This document shows, piece after piece, positions 41,471 through 51,158 of a stretch of 64,000 bases of DNA. Numbering within the stretch: the stretch's first letter is position 1; every line of letters starts with the position of its first letter. Source of the DNA: Zeus faber (taxonomy: Eukaryota > Chordata > Actinopteri > Zeiformes > Zeidae). The notes under the pieces were generated by a model. It ran no database searches, was not told where the DNA came from, and was given only the letters and a program-made list of their open reading frames with translations. The DNA is taken from positions 35,838,095-35,902,094 of the forward strand of contig OY482849.1 of NCBI GenBank assembly GCA_960531495.1, written 5' to 3'. The position numbers were made by a program, and so were the translations under genes.

Positions 41471-43596
41471 ATTAGTCCACACATACTTGATTTGCTGTCG
41501 GCGTTCCAACGCAGATCACTCATTGGTGACACAGGATGTCTTCCTACACGTCACTTTGTTGGAGTTGGCACGCTACTGTTGGAGTATGACACTGCTTCCA
41601 TACTCATTAGGTTCCAACGCAGCTGTAGGTTCTACATTGGGGAAATGTAGATTTTACTGGCTGGCTCCTGCTATAATGCTGGGCAGGCGTTGAGCCAATC
41701 CTTCCAAATCCATGGATCCCAATGGAATATAATTTAGATATTGTCCTTTCACCAGCAGGGGGAGCTGGTGTCTTGAGGCAGGCAAGCCTAATTCTCTGGC
41801 TCATCAGGACCAATGTTGCATGAACCACTACTTTTTGTAATTCCGCTTCCTCTGTTCTCATAATTAATGTTGGCAGAGAAAGAGTCATCCTCCTCACTTC
41901 CTCCTGCCTTCTGTTTATTTGTTGTTCCTTTTTTGCTGTGCCTTCAACGTTCAAACCCCTCAAGGTCACACATCTGTGTGAGGGTTTTGTTTAATTCCCT
42001 CTCCGCCTCTCTGAGTTGAGTTCCCAACTGTTTTTTCACCTCTTGTTTACCTTCCTCTTTTTCCTTCTCCGAAATATTGTCTGTTCCCTTCTTCAGCACT
42101 TTCTTGATCCTCTAGGTCACTTACATATCGCCTTCTCCTCCTTAATTTGTTCCTTGACATGTCTGTGGTATCATGTTGCTCAACCTTTTATTACTTTTGG
42201 CTGTGTTTGATAAGTTTTTCCATTTCTCAGATAAAATGTATTTCCCTCCAGCTCACCCCCGTAACATTCACATTGTTACCTTAACCCTTCTTCACTAGTG
42301 TATAGCCTTCCTGTTTGTTTTTCTGAGTGTTATTTGTAACCGCCTAACACGGCTTATTTTCTAATTGGCATTTGTGCTAAGTAGGGAGGGGGTGGGCCAT
42401 TGTTTTTTTGTTTTTTTTTATCTATCATGTCCCTGATATGTTTTTTCATGGTGCTTCTGAGTTTGTCTCCCTGTCTTTTGAATAGTGGTATCACATGTAT
42501 TTCTCTTTTCTTATTTTCCCTCTCTCTCTTTTTGTTTTTTTTCCTTGGATTTATGATTGTTTATCAGGATGTCTACCTCCACACATTTTTTCTCCCTGAT
42601 CTGAGTGAAAACATCCCCCCCCCCCCCCAAAAAAAAAAAACCTTATAAAGTCACTTCAAAGCTTTTTTGATTTAAAATTTTTCTTAACCCTACTATTCCC
42701 ATTAGTTGCTTTTGTATTGCTTTTCACCTATTTTTGTCTTCTTTTATTCATTATTTGAATGTATTTTAGCTTCGGTTGGTTCAAGCAGATCTGACGCTCA
42801 CCCTAACAAGTCCACCTTATTTTGTTCTGTTTCAGCTTGCCCCAGGGGTGAGAAAGCTGTAACGCTATTTCATTCCTGGTATGGCTTCATATAGTGACTC
42901 ATATAGTGGTTCATTTGTTCCCCAGTAGATTAGGTCTCCTGTAGAACAGACGAATTCATCTAAGATGCCAAAAGTGTCCACTCCTACCGGCCATGTTTGC
43001 CACACTCCCTGGAACTCCACATTTGTCTATGACAAATGTGGAGTTCCAGAGAGGGTGTGCTACTCCTATCCACCCGACACCTGTTCAGAGTTTATATAGT
43101 GATTATTCTTGCCCTACCCTCTTTCGTTCTCCAAATTATACCAGCAAACTAAACCAGAAATACTGTTAAAAACAAAACCATGCTAATTTACTTGTGTGTT
43201 TCTTAATAAAATCTTGTTCTATGGAATAACCCAGTTTCTGAGCCATAAATCTTTTCTGAGTATTCCTGTCTCCCCCTTTTTGTTGTCTATTTTGGCAGGT
43301 GCCCAATTTTTCCTGACTTCCTCCCGTACTTTTCTTCAAGGCCAGTTCTGTCTATTTTATTCTCAGTCTGCTTTTTAGAGCGGGAACTTTTGCTGTTTCT
43401 CACCTGTGCTCACAACTGTAATTATATTTTTACTCGCAATAAACTCGCTTTTGACTCGCAATACACCAATGATATCATAGCTCTCTAGCTATAGTGGTAC
43501 AACCAGGCCAGGTTTCCAAGACAAACAATCTGTAAGTTCAATAATCAGCCTCAATATTATATAGGTTTTTCCAGACTCAAACAGGCCTGTGGTTAA
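41471..43596 (-). other. Retrovirus B internal region (leader/gag-like), decayed
   Basis: The part 42650-43290 corresponds to copy A at 38990-39620. An open frame at 41607-41969 (minus) shows no recognisable domain. A C/A run lies at 42617-42640. The hairpin at 43009-43049 is present only in this copy. The block 43528-43600 recurs at 44127-44180. Confidence 0.45.
43009..43049. repeat. Perfect hairpin, 19-bp arms and 3-nt loop
   Basis: The left arm 43009-43027 is the exact reverse complement of 43031-43049; the loop is TAT. The related sequence at about 39345 has only one arm-like stretch, so the second arm was added in this copy. Confidence 0.95.
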
Positions 43597-44022
43597 AAAA
43601 AAAAAAAAAGCTGTTCATCTGATTAAATAGTACTGTCTACCGGACTGACTTATCTCTTGGGAGTGGCATTGAGCGAGAAAGCTACGCTTAAGAGAAGAAT
43701 CTTTAATTATCAAATGACACGCCACTACAACACATGCATACATACACATGATTCGGATGGTGGGCGGTAAAATGGGTCCTCTGCATTTAACCCATCTGGC
43801 TTGTCCTTCCTCTGGAGGGGCAGCTAGGAGCAGTGGGCAGCATTCAACCACACGCCCATCGCTGGTCAGGTGATGATGTTGTGCATTTTTTTTTTTGTTC
43901 GGTGGGGGTCCTTACTGATGTTACATGGAGGAAACCACATTTGAGCACAGGGAGAACATGCAAACTCGACACTGCTGCTTAATCTACTATGTTGCTCTAA
44001 GTTCTGAAACTCTTCCACTACA
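43597..44022 (-). repeat. Retroviral LTR-B, truncated and interrupted
   Basis: Matches LTR-A from ATCTGATTAAATAGTACTGT to CACTACA, but lacks the distal part and begins after an A-run (43597-43611). A 290-bp repeat (43691-43980) is inserted within it. Confidence 0.65.
43691..43980 (+). mobile_element. Non-autonomous repeat inserted in LTR-B
   Basis: LTR-A lacks this block, so it is an insertion. It carries TGCATTTAACCCATC, GGAGCAGTGGGCAGC and GGGAGAACATGCAAACTC, motifs typical of an abundant fish repeat family. A related piece lies at 6701-6850 in reverse orientation. No coding. Confidence 0.65.
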
Positions 44023-44647
44023 GGGGGAACTTTGTTGTATTACTCGAGCTTCTGAACTCTGCTCATCATTTTAGCTACATTATTATAGTCCTTTGGCTTT
44101 TGACACACTTGCAATTCACTAATAATCAGCCTCAATATTACATGTTTTTTTCCAGACTCAAACAGGCCTGAAGTTATCTTTAACCTTCTAGTGGCACACA
44201 GACAACACCGCTTGTCTCTCTCCGGCGGGCTACAGTCCCTCGCTCTCTGTTTACAGCGGTATCAACAGCAAAACTTCTTGACCTAACACTGTTGGCTATC
44301 CATTCAGACCTGTACAAACTTTTTCAGAGCCGCTGTCTTTTCCTTTTTAACCTAGGTTTTGAGTTTCAAGAAATGTTTTTCCTTTGTCTTTTTCTCTTTT
44401 TTTATATTTCATTTTGTAAGTACCCTTAGTCCACTTGATTATTTTTTTGGAGAGTCAAATTTTCCTCAGGGAAAAAAAAAAAAGACGCTGCCCCCACATG
44501 GAAATAAGCAAAAATGCTTACCTTATTTCACAGTGGGCACTGTCCATCTGCAGGAAGGACTGCCGCACCTCAACAAGACCATGCCTGGAGGCGCGAAAAT
44601 ATCCTCCTTTTCTGCTCTTTTCCAATCCTGTTCGTGACGCCAAATAT
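44023..44647 (-). other. Retrovirus B leader with primer-binding site
   Basis: On the minus strand LTR-C ends in CACCACA, then TAT and the primer-binding-like TGGCGTCACGAACAGGAT (about 44628-44645). A possible leader splice donor AAG|GTAAGC lies at 44516-44521. No gag frame is readable beyond this. Confidence 0.5.
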
Positions 44648-45066
44648 GTGGTGGGGGGAAAAAAATCCCCCTGGAGGAGAGCTCCTTGGTTCAATATTTT
44701 ATTGATATTTTATTATAAAAAAAGACCTGAGTTTGTCTCTGCAGAGTACAAGATTGAAAAAATAGAGGGATACATGGTGTATTCTTATTCTGTGTCCGTG
44801 GCGTGTTTTTTTTTTTACTTAAGCAGAGTGTTCCAACAGTTTGACTGATTAATAGTGTTGTTTATGAAGTTGCATCTCTAAGGAGTCGTATCTGGAAAGT
44901 GCTGGTCACGCTGACCTCCAGGTCCTTAGTTAGTTAGTTAGGCCTTTGTATTCCTTTCGCAACATAGGCCGTTGATGAATCGCCTCCACCCTCGTCTGTC
45001 TTGGGCCATCTTCGCCAGCTGTTGCCACGTCAGCCCCTCCTTATTGAACTCTTGCTCTGTGCTTCT

Positions 45067-46805
45067 TCAGGTGTTCTTGGGACGACCTCTCCCCCGTCTG
45101 CCTTGTGGGTTCCATGTCAGTGCCTGTTTGGTTATTGCTGTTTTGTCTCTTCTCAGTGTGTGAACAGTCCAGATCCACTCTCTCCTTTTCATCTGTACTT
45201 CTATTGGTTCCTGGTTGGTGCGTTCCAACAGGTTGATGTTGTAAATTATGTCTGGCCAGAAGATCCCAAGGATGCGTCTTAGACAGTAGTTCATAAATGT
45301 CTGCAGCCTGCTTATGATGGTAGTGGTGTTTTTCCATGTTTCGAATCCGTACAGCAGTACGGATTCTACGTTGGAGTTGAAGATTTTGAGCTTGTTCTTG
45401 AGAGAGATGTTTTTTGCTTTCCATATCTTGATTAGGATGTTGAATGTGGCTCTAGCTTTCCCAATTCTCTAATTTACGTCTACCTCTGACCCTCCGTCCA
45501 CAACTACCACACTTCCCAGGTGGGTAAATTTGTTGACTTCTTTGAGAGAGTGGCCCTAGAGTGTTATGGAATTCATGATTTTGTTGTTAATCCGCATGAT
45601 TTTGGTCTTTATTTATTTTGAGTCCAAGCACAGCTGCGGTTGTTTCCAGCCGTGTTGTCTTGTCCTGCCTCTGTTGGTGTGTATGTGAGAGCAGTGCGAT
45701 GTCATCCGCAAAGTCGAGATCGTCAAGGTGTTCTGTCAGACTCCCCTGGATGCCTATCTCACACCAGTGAGCACTTCGATCTTTTCATGTGCAGATCCCT
45801 GGTGGAGCACTTGACATTGCATACCCTGGTATGTGTTCTTGATGATGTTTACATATTTCGGAGGGATACCATAGTGAGCCATGAGCTTCCACAACAACAC
45901 CCGGTCTACGCTGTCAAATGCCTTTTCAAAGTCAATGAAATTCCATTCTATGGACTGCTCGATGATGATCCTGAAGGTGGCAATTTGGTCACTGCACGAT
46001 CTTCCGTTCCGGAAACAAGCCTAGGTCTCTTTCAGTCTTTCATCAGCCCCCTTCGCGGCTTACCTCCAGCATCTGAGCAGCTGGTGAGATCTCAACCGTC
46101 TGGGCAGGGAGCTGTCTGTTGAGCAGTTCCTTGAAGTGCTCCGTCCATCTTTTCTGCTGTTCTTCCTTGGTGGTCAAGAGTTGCCACTGCTTGTTGCGGC
46201 ACCCACCCCATAAACCCACCCACAATGTGGCTTTGTGGGTGGGTTTATGGGGAAAGAGTGTTCATCCTATGACCAGGGGTTTGTCTGCCCAGACATCAGC
46301 AAAGATCTCTCTGTTCTCGTTCATGCTGCCAATTCCTTGCTTTCCCATTACCAGATGGTATCCACTGTTGTCCATTCCCACCGTTGCATTCATGTCTCCC
46401 ATGAGCTCAATGATGTCTGTTGCTGGTCTGGTCTGGAGTATCTGTTGCAGTTGATTGTAGAAGTTGTCCTTTGATTCCTCATCATTGCATTGCATTCTTG
46501 GTGGGACTTAAAGCTTGATTCTTTTCAGTGTGGTTTGGAATCGCGCATTGATGATTCTGGAGTTGATTGATCGTGTACCTCCTCATCTCTTCTGCAATGA
46601 CTGACGTTTTCCCTGCTTGGTACATGGTCCTGATGTTCCAGGTTGCGATGTTAGTAGGGTACCTAGAGGATAGAAGATTCCGCCGCACCCTCTCCATATG
46701 GTTTTCAGTATGCGCCTTCATAGTCTCTTCGGCATGTCTGCCTGAAGAGTCTTCTTCTCCTAGGCTTCTGGGTTTCTTACTCATCATCAATGTTTCTGTA
46801 ATCAT
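45067..46805 (-). pseudogene. RTE-like endonuclease/reverse transcriptase, broken
   Basis: Open pieces in order are 46482-46805 (endonuclease N-terminus), 46262-46495 (endonuclease middle, GDMNATVGMDNSGYH, MGKQGIGSMNENRE), 46043-46225 (linker, RWTEHFKELLNR), decayed RT over 45640-46040 with a FADD box, and the C-terminal piece 45067-45294 with LLGIFWPDII and LRRDKTAITKQALTWNPQG. At least five frame changes are present. The final endonuclease motifs are interrupted by the hairpin at 46206-46252. Confidence 0.78.
46206..46252. repeat. Perfect hairpin, 20-bp arms and 7-nt loop
   Basis: 46206-46225 is the exact reverse complement of 46233-46252. It interrupts the RTE-like coding sequence between the endonuclease and the RT. 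Confidence 0.95.
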
Positions 46806-46980
46806 TTACTGTATATCCACGGCACGGGGGATTGGCCCAAGCCCTTCACCAGAGCCCTGTTGGTCAACATTACCTGTTTCCACCTCTCACGATGAGGACG
46901 TAGGAATGGGCTTTGAGAGGTCCTCCAGGTCCTTAGCATACCATAATAAGTTGAAGAAGAACACATTTCCACTACAATTG

Positions 46981-47160
46981 CAGGTCTATCCAATGCTGAT
47001 TGGTTGTAGGTCTGTCCAATGTTCTGATTGGTTGAAGGTCTGTCCAATGCTCAGATTGGTTGGAGGTCCATCCAACGTTCTGATTGGTTGTAGGTCTATC
47101 CAATACTCTGATTGGTTGTAGGTCTATCCAATACTCTGATTGGTTGTATGCATATCTAAT
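46981..47160. repeat. CCAAT/ATTGG minisatellite, copy 2
   Basis: About six to seven units of the family at 11807-12075 lie immediately 3' of gene R and directly right of LTR-C. Each unit contains CCAAT and ATTGG in inverse orientation. Open frames over it are repeat shadows. Confidence 0.92.
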
Positions 47161-47198
47161 ATTCTGGCTGAGCACAGGATTGTGCATCTATTTCCACT

Positions 47199-47204
47199 TT
47201 TATT
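47199..47204 (-). terminator. Polyadenylation signal candidate, gene R
   Basis: AATAAA on the minus strand, 70 bp beyond the stop, in the same sequence context as in gene M. Confidence 0.6.
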
Positions 47205-47273
47205 CAAATACAAATAATTTTGCTGTTTCAACAAATACACATACAAATTCAAATACTTGGCTTTCCTCCATCC

Positions 47274-47935
47274 CTAGTGAATACGCTGATGTTTCTTAAG
47301 AGATCCTGATTCCCTGAATCCTTTCCCACACAGATCACATATGTATGGCCGTTCTCCTGTGTGAATACGATGATGTATCTTGAGACCTTCCGATTCCCGG
47401 AACCCTTTCCCACATAGATGACATTTGAATGGCCGTTCTCCTGTGTGAATACGCTGATGTACCTCGAGATTTCCTGATTGTCGGAATCCTTTCCCACACA
47501 GATGACATATATAAGGCAGTGCACCTGTGTGAATGCGCTGATGTACCTCAAGATTTCCTGAGTGATTGAATCCTTTCCCACACAGCTGACATTTGTAAGG
47601 CCGTTCTCCTGTGTGAATACGCTGATGTTTCTTGAGAGATCCTGATCGTACAAATCCTTTCCCACACAGCTGACATTTGTAAGGCCGTTCTCCTGTGTGA
47701 ATACGCTGATGTTTCTTGAGAGATCCTGATCGTACAAATCCTTTCCCACACTGCTGACATTTGTATGGCTGTTCTCCTGTGTGAATACGCTGATGTACCT
47801 TGAGATTCCATGATCGTGTGAATCCTTTCCCACACTGTTGACAGTGGTATAGTCCTTCGGATCCTGTGTGGATACTTCCATGAATTTTGAGTTCACATGA
47901 TGAAAAATCTGTCTTCTTCAATCCGGATTTTACCC
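47274..47935 (-). CDS. Zinc-finger gene R, exon 3 (seven C2H2 fingers)
   Basis: The acceptor CTTCCAG (47936-47942) follows a CTTT run. The exon completes a Gly codon from exon 2 and reads G-VKSGLKKTD, then SCELKIHGSIHTGSEGLYHC and seven C2H2 fingers. Contact residues (-1, 2, 3, 6) are RWNV, RGSK, RGSK, HGNV, QGNV, EEGI, EGSK, quite unlike gene M. Fingers 2 and 3 are almost identical to each other, pointing to a recent finger duplication. The linker before finger 5 is HTGALPY. The stop TAG (47274-47276) directly follows the last His. Intact; a nuclear DNA-binding regulator is likely. Confidence 0.93.
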
Positions 47936-47980
47936 CTGGAAGGAAGAAAGAAAGAAATAAAGAAAGAAAGAAAGAAAGAA
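47936..47980 (-). repeat. (TTTC)n microsatellite forming the exon 3 polypyrimidine tract
   Basis: Same arrangement as in gene M. The tract length differs between the genes and includes one ATTT interruption. Confidence 0.85.
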
Positions 47981-48850
47981 TCGAGGGTATAAATAATTTA
48001 GGATGTTAAGTCAGAAATGCACCTTGAGAAAATATTTGTAATAGAAAGAAGAGGTAAAACCCTCATTTAACCAGACGATGTGTGTCATGTGTCTCTGCCA
48101 TGCACCCATCCTCCTATTGCGAGAGAGAATAAAACCCTTCTTGGTTTGGGATTGGACGAATCAGGGGAGCTCCTCCCTTGATTCGTCCAATCACCATCAG
48201 CTGAGCAACAAACTTTTGCTCTTAAAATATCTTTGTTTTAGTGTTACAGGAGCATAGAGTATCCATCCATTATTCTTATAAGTGATGGTATCAAGGGCTG
48301 GTGTGTTTGTATGAGTGTCCATGTGGCAGGGATTGTGGAGTATCTGCGGGCTGGTTGTGGTGGGCTGGTTGTGTAAAATAGTCCACGGCTATTTTTTAGT
48401 CCCAGTCCATCTCTGACCCTGCACCCACCACTGAATTGATGCCAAAACCAAATTTTCTATTTTGTAAGTACATTAGTTATTTATTATTAATAAATATTTC
48501 TCAAATGTTTGTCATTCTGTTGTCTCTCTCCTTAATGATATGTACCTTTGTTTAATTTATTTGAGGTTCTTAACAGTACATCGTACTAAGCAGTTGTTGG
48601 CTCATTAGTTTGTGATTCAAATGCCTTAAAATTCACCAGAATGCAGGATATGAAGTCTTTGCAACAACGATTTGGGAAACTGTGATACGTACCAAACACG
48701 ATTAAATGGACCCTCTGTATCGCTGACTGCAGCTTTATTTCTGTTTTGTTATTTGCTACATTGAGGATATCATAACCTGCCGACATTGATCCAGTCAACA
48801 AGCGATGATTAAACAGCACAAATTGGTAGGAGAAAACAATAAAACATTAC
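47981..48850 (-). other. Intron 2 of gene R
   Basis: An intron of 915 bp in total including the CTTT tract. Parts near both ends match gene M intron 2; the middle (about 48080-48770) is extra sequence containing the hairpin at 48150-48192. A short frame at 48586-48819 has no recognised motif. Confidence 0.6.
48150..48192. repeat. Near-perfect hairpin, 20-bp arms and 3-nt loop, in intron 2
   Basis: 48150-48169 pairs with 48173-48192 with one G:T-type mismatch. The arms also carry ATTGG and CCAAT in inverse orientation. Confidence 0.92.
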
Positions 48851-49273
48851 CTGACTGACTTTCTCTGGTCTCCATCCAATCTTCATCACTATCTTCAGCT
48901 TCAGTTTCAGTAGAGTCTGAAGACAGGAGCTTCTCATCACAAGTTGGTCCTGAATCAGAAGCTGGATCTAAGCTCCCAGCTGCTTCTGATATTCCACAGT
49001 CCTCTCCACCAGTTTCTGGATTCTTCTGTTCAGTTGAGGTGCTGGCTAGAGGTTCTGCCTCTGTATTCTCCTCAGTTTGGCTTTGATTAAGCTGGGAGCA
49101 CAGAGTGCTCTCTTCACTCTTCACACAGACAGGAAGGAATGGGAACTCAGTCCAGAGGTCCTCCTCTTCCTCTTTAATGTGTGGAGGCTCAGGCTCCACC
49201 TTGACCAGACTGGGGCTCCACTCTTGCTGCTCAGAGGGAAGCTCCTCTTTACAGACAGAGAGCTGCTGGAGGT
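48851..49273 (-). CDS. Zinc-finger gene R, exon 2 (acidic regulatory region)
   Basis: 423 nt, the same length as in gene M, phase 1 at both ends, with CCTCCAG acceptor and CAG|GTAATG donor. It encodes DLQQLSVCKEE, VKVEPEPPHIKEEEED with two SUMO-type sites, and an acidic end EDSDEDWMETRESQS. It differs from the gene M copy by a few residues (for example RESQ for RKRQ at the end). It joins exon 1 at 59241 and exon 3 at 47935 in frame. Confidence 0.9.
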
Positions 49274-49604
49274 CTGGAGGCAACAATGAAATACAGGCAC
49301 AGTCAGTGAAGAAAACTAGGCTTGTGTGTCCAAGCTGAGGTGAGAGGGCTCTTTCATAGTCACACAAAAATGTATTGTGTAGTGTTCTATGTGTTGTCCC
49401 CATGTGCTTTAGAAACATGTAGTCTATGGTAAAGAGTTGAGAGAAAACAAATCATTCATACAAAGCACCAACTGAGCGTGACAAGATGTGTGAAACCTTT
49501 AGATTTAATCATTCTGCTCTATTCTGCTATGTACATTTCCATTTATTACCTTTTATTATATATTTGTATTTCTATGTTCTATTTCTTTCTCAGACAGATA
49601 GATG
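49274..49604 (-). other. Gene R intron 1, unique part
   Basis: Matches 17168-17480 of gene M, then runs into a short start of the satellite (CAGACAGATAGATGTA), where the Tc1 element has inserted. Confidence 0.65.
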
Positions 49605-49606
49605 TA

Positions 49607-51156
49607 CAGCGGGAGAAATAATTATTTTATCCCTCAGTGATTTTGTAAGTTTGCCCACTGAAAAAGAAATGAACGGTCTATAATTTTAGTGGTAATTTTT
49701 GGTAGGTTTATTATAACAGTGTGAGACAGAATATCAAAAAGAAAATCCAGAAAATCACATAAAAAAAAGATATAATTATTTTGCATTTCATTGAGTGAAA
49801 TAAGTATTTGACCCTCTACCAACCATAAAGAATTCTGGCTCCCAGAGATTAGTCCTCTCCCTTTAAGAAAGTACTCCTAATCTCCACTCGTTACCTGTAT
49901 AAAAAGACATCTGTCTCAACTTGTTACCTGTATAAAAGACCCCTGTCCACAGAATCAATCAATCAGACTCCAACCTCTCCATCATGGGCAAGACCAAAGA
50001 GCTGTCTAAGGACATCAGGGACAAGATTGTAGACCTGCACAAGGCCTGAATGGGCTACAAGACCATTGGCAAGAAGCTGGGTGAAAAGGAGTCAACTGTT
50101 GGCGTGATTATTCGAAAATGGAAGAAACACAAAATGACCGTCAATCTCCCTCGGTCTGGGGCTCCGCAAGATCTCACCTGGTGAGGTATCAGGCCACAAC
50201 TACACAGGGGGAGCTTGTTAATCATCTCAAGGCAGCTGGGACCACAATCACCAAGAAAACCATTGGTAATGCACTACGCTGTCATGGATTAGAATCCTCG
50301 TAAGGTCCCCCTGTTCAAGAAGAGACATGTACAGGCCCGTCTGAAGTTTGCCAATGAACACCTGAATGATTCAGAGAATGCTTGGAAGAGGGTGATGTGG
50401 TCAGATGAGAACAAAATCGAGCACTTTGGTATCAATGTGACTCGCCGTGTTTGGAGGAAGAGGAATTCTGACTACGACCCCAAGAACACCATCCCCACCG
50501 TCAAGCATGAAGGTGGAAGCATTATGCTTTGGGGGTGTTTATGTATGTGCTCAGGGGACAGGTTGACTTCACTGCATCGAGGGAAAGTTGGATGGGGCCA
50601 TGTACTGTGAATTCCTGGGTGACAACCTCCTTCTCTCAGCCAGGACACTAAAAATGGGTGGTGGATGGCTCTTCCAGCAATGACCCAAAACATACAGCCA
50701 AGGCAACAAAGGAGTGGCTCAAGAAGAAGCACATTAAGGTCATGGAGTGGCCTGGCCAGTCTCTGGACCTTAATCCTACAGAAAATCTGTGGCGGGGGCT
50801 GAAGCTTGGAGTTGCCAAGCGACAGCCTCGAAACCTTAAAGATTTGGAGACGATCTGCAAAGAGGAGTGGTCCAACTTTCCTCTTGAGATGTGTGCAAAC
50901 CTGGTCATCAACTACAAGAAACGTCTGACCTCTGTACTTGCCAACAAGGGTTTCTCCACCAAGTACTGAGTCATGTTTTGATAGGGGATCAAATACTTAT
51001 TTCACTCAATGAAATGCAAAATAATTTATATAATTCATTTAATGTGATTTTCTGGCTTTTCTTTTTGATATTCTGTCTCTCACTGTTATAATAAACCTAT
51101 GTGAGTGGGCAAACTTACAAAATCAGTGAGGGATCAAATAATTATTTCCCCCACTG
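49607..51156 (+). mobile_element. Tc1-like DNA transposon inserted in a satellite monomer
   Basis: Terminal inverted repeats start CAGCGGGAGAAATAATTATT at the left and, reverse-complemented, CAGTGGGGGAAATAATTATT at the right. They match over about 55 bp including GATTTTGTAAGTTTGCCCAC. TA duplications lie at 49605-49606 and 51157-51158. Joining the flanks at TA restores a satellite monomer (CAGATAGATG-TA-TGTAATAAAG). The transposase is broken, so the copy needs enzyme from elsewhere. Confidence 0.93.
49984..50969 (+). pseudogene. Tc1 transposase, inactivated
   Basis: From the ATG at 49984: paired-type DNA-binding part ([28 protein letters not shown]), with a TGA where Gly is expected in the 16th codon after KELS (50047-50049) and frameshifts around 50150 and 50215. 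The catalytic domain keeps MWSDENKIE (first Asp, about 50400), NDPKHTA (second Asp, about 50680) and NPTENLW (Glu, about 50780), but frameshifts near 50560-50660 separate them. The C-terminus 50658-50969 is open and ends at TGA. Length fits a Tc1 transposase of about 330 residues. Confidence 0.9.
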
Positions 51157-51158
51157 TA

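Larger units (their letters stand above)
44930..46921 (-). mobile_element. RTE-like LINE with a 15-bp target-site duplication
   Basis: CCTCCAGGTCCTTAG occurs at 44915-44929 and 46922-46936 and brackets the element exactly. The 3' tail is (TAAC)n on the sense strand. The endonuclease begins at about 46660 (NIATWNIRTMYQAGK) and includes IIELMGDMNATVG at about 46400. The RT is marked by DLDFADDIALL at about 45720, and the C-terminus by LQTFMNYCLRRI and GRRGRGRPKNT (45070-45290). The region between endonuclease and RT is shortened. Frames are broken throughout. Confidence 0.82.
44648..46976 (-). repeat. Retroviral LTR-C, split by an RTE-like LINE
   Basis: The distal part is 44648-44929 and the proximal part 46937-46976, ending TTTCCACTACA as in LTR-A and LTR-B. 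The two halves are separated by the LINE at 44930-46921. As the outermost LTR next to a primer-binding site, it is the 5' LTR of copy B. Confidence 0.65.

Noticed and set aside
44628..44645. A tRNA gene at the GTTCG-containing sequence
   Set aside because: Only the 3'-terminal tRNA-like 18 bases are present, in the position of a retroviral primer-binding site.
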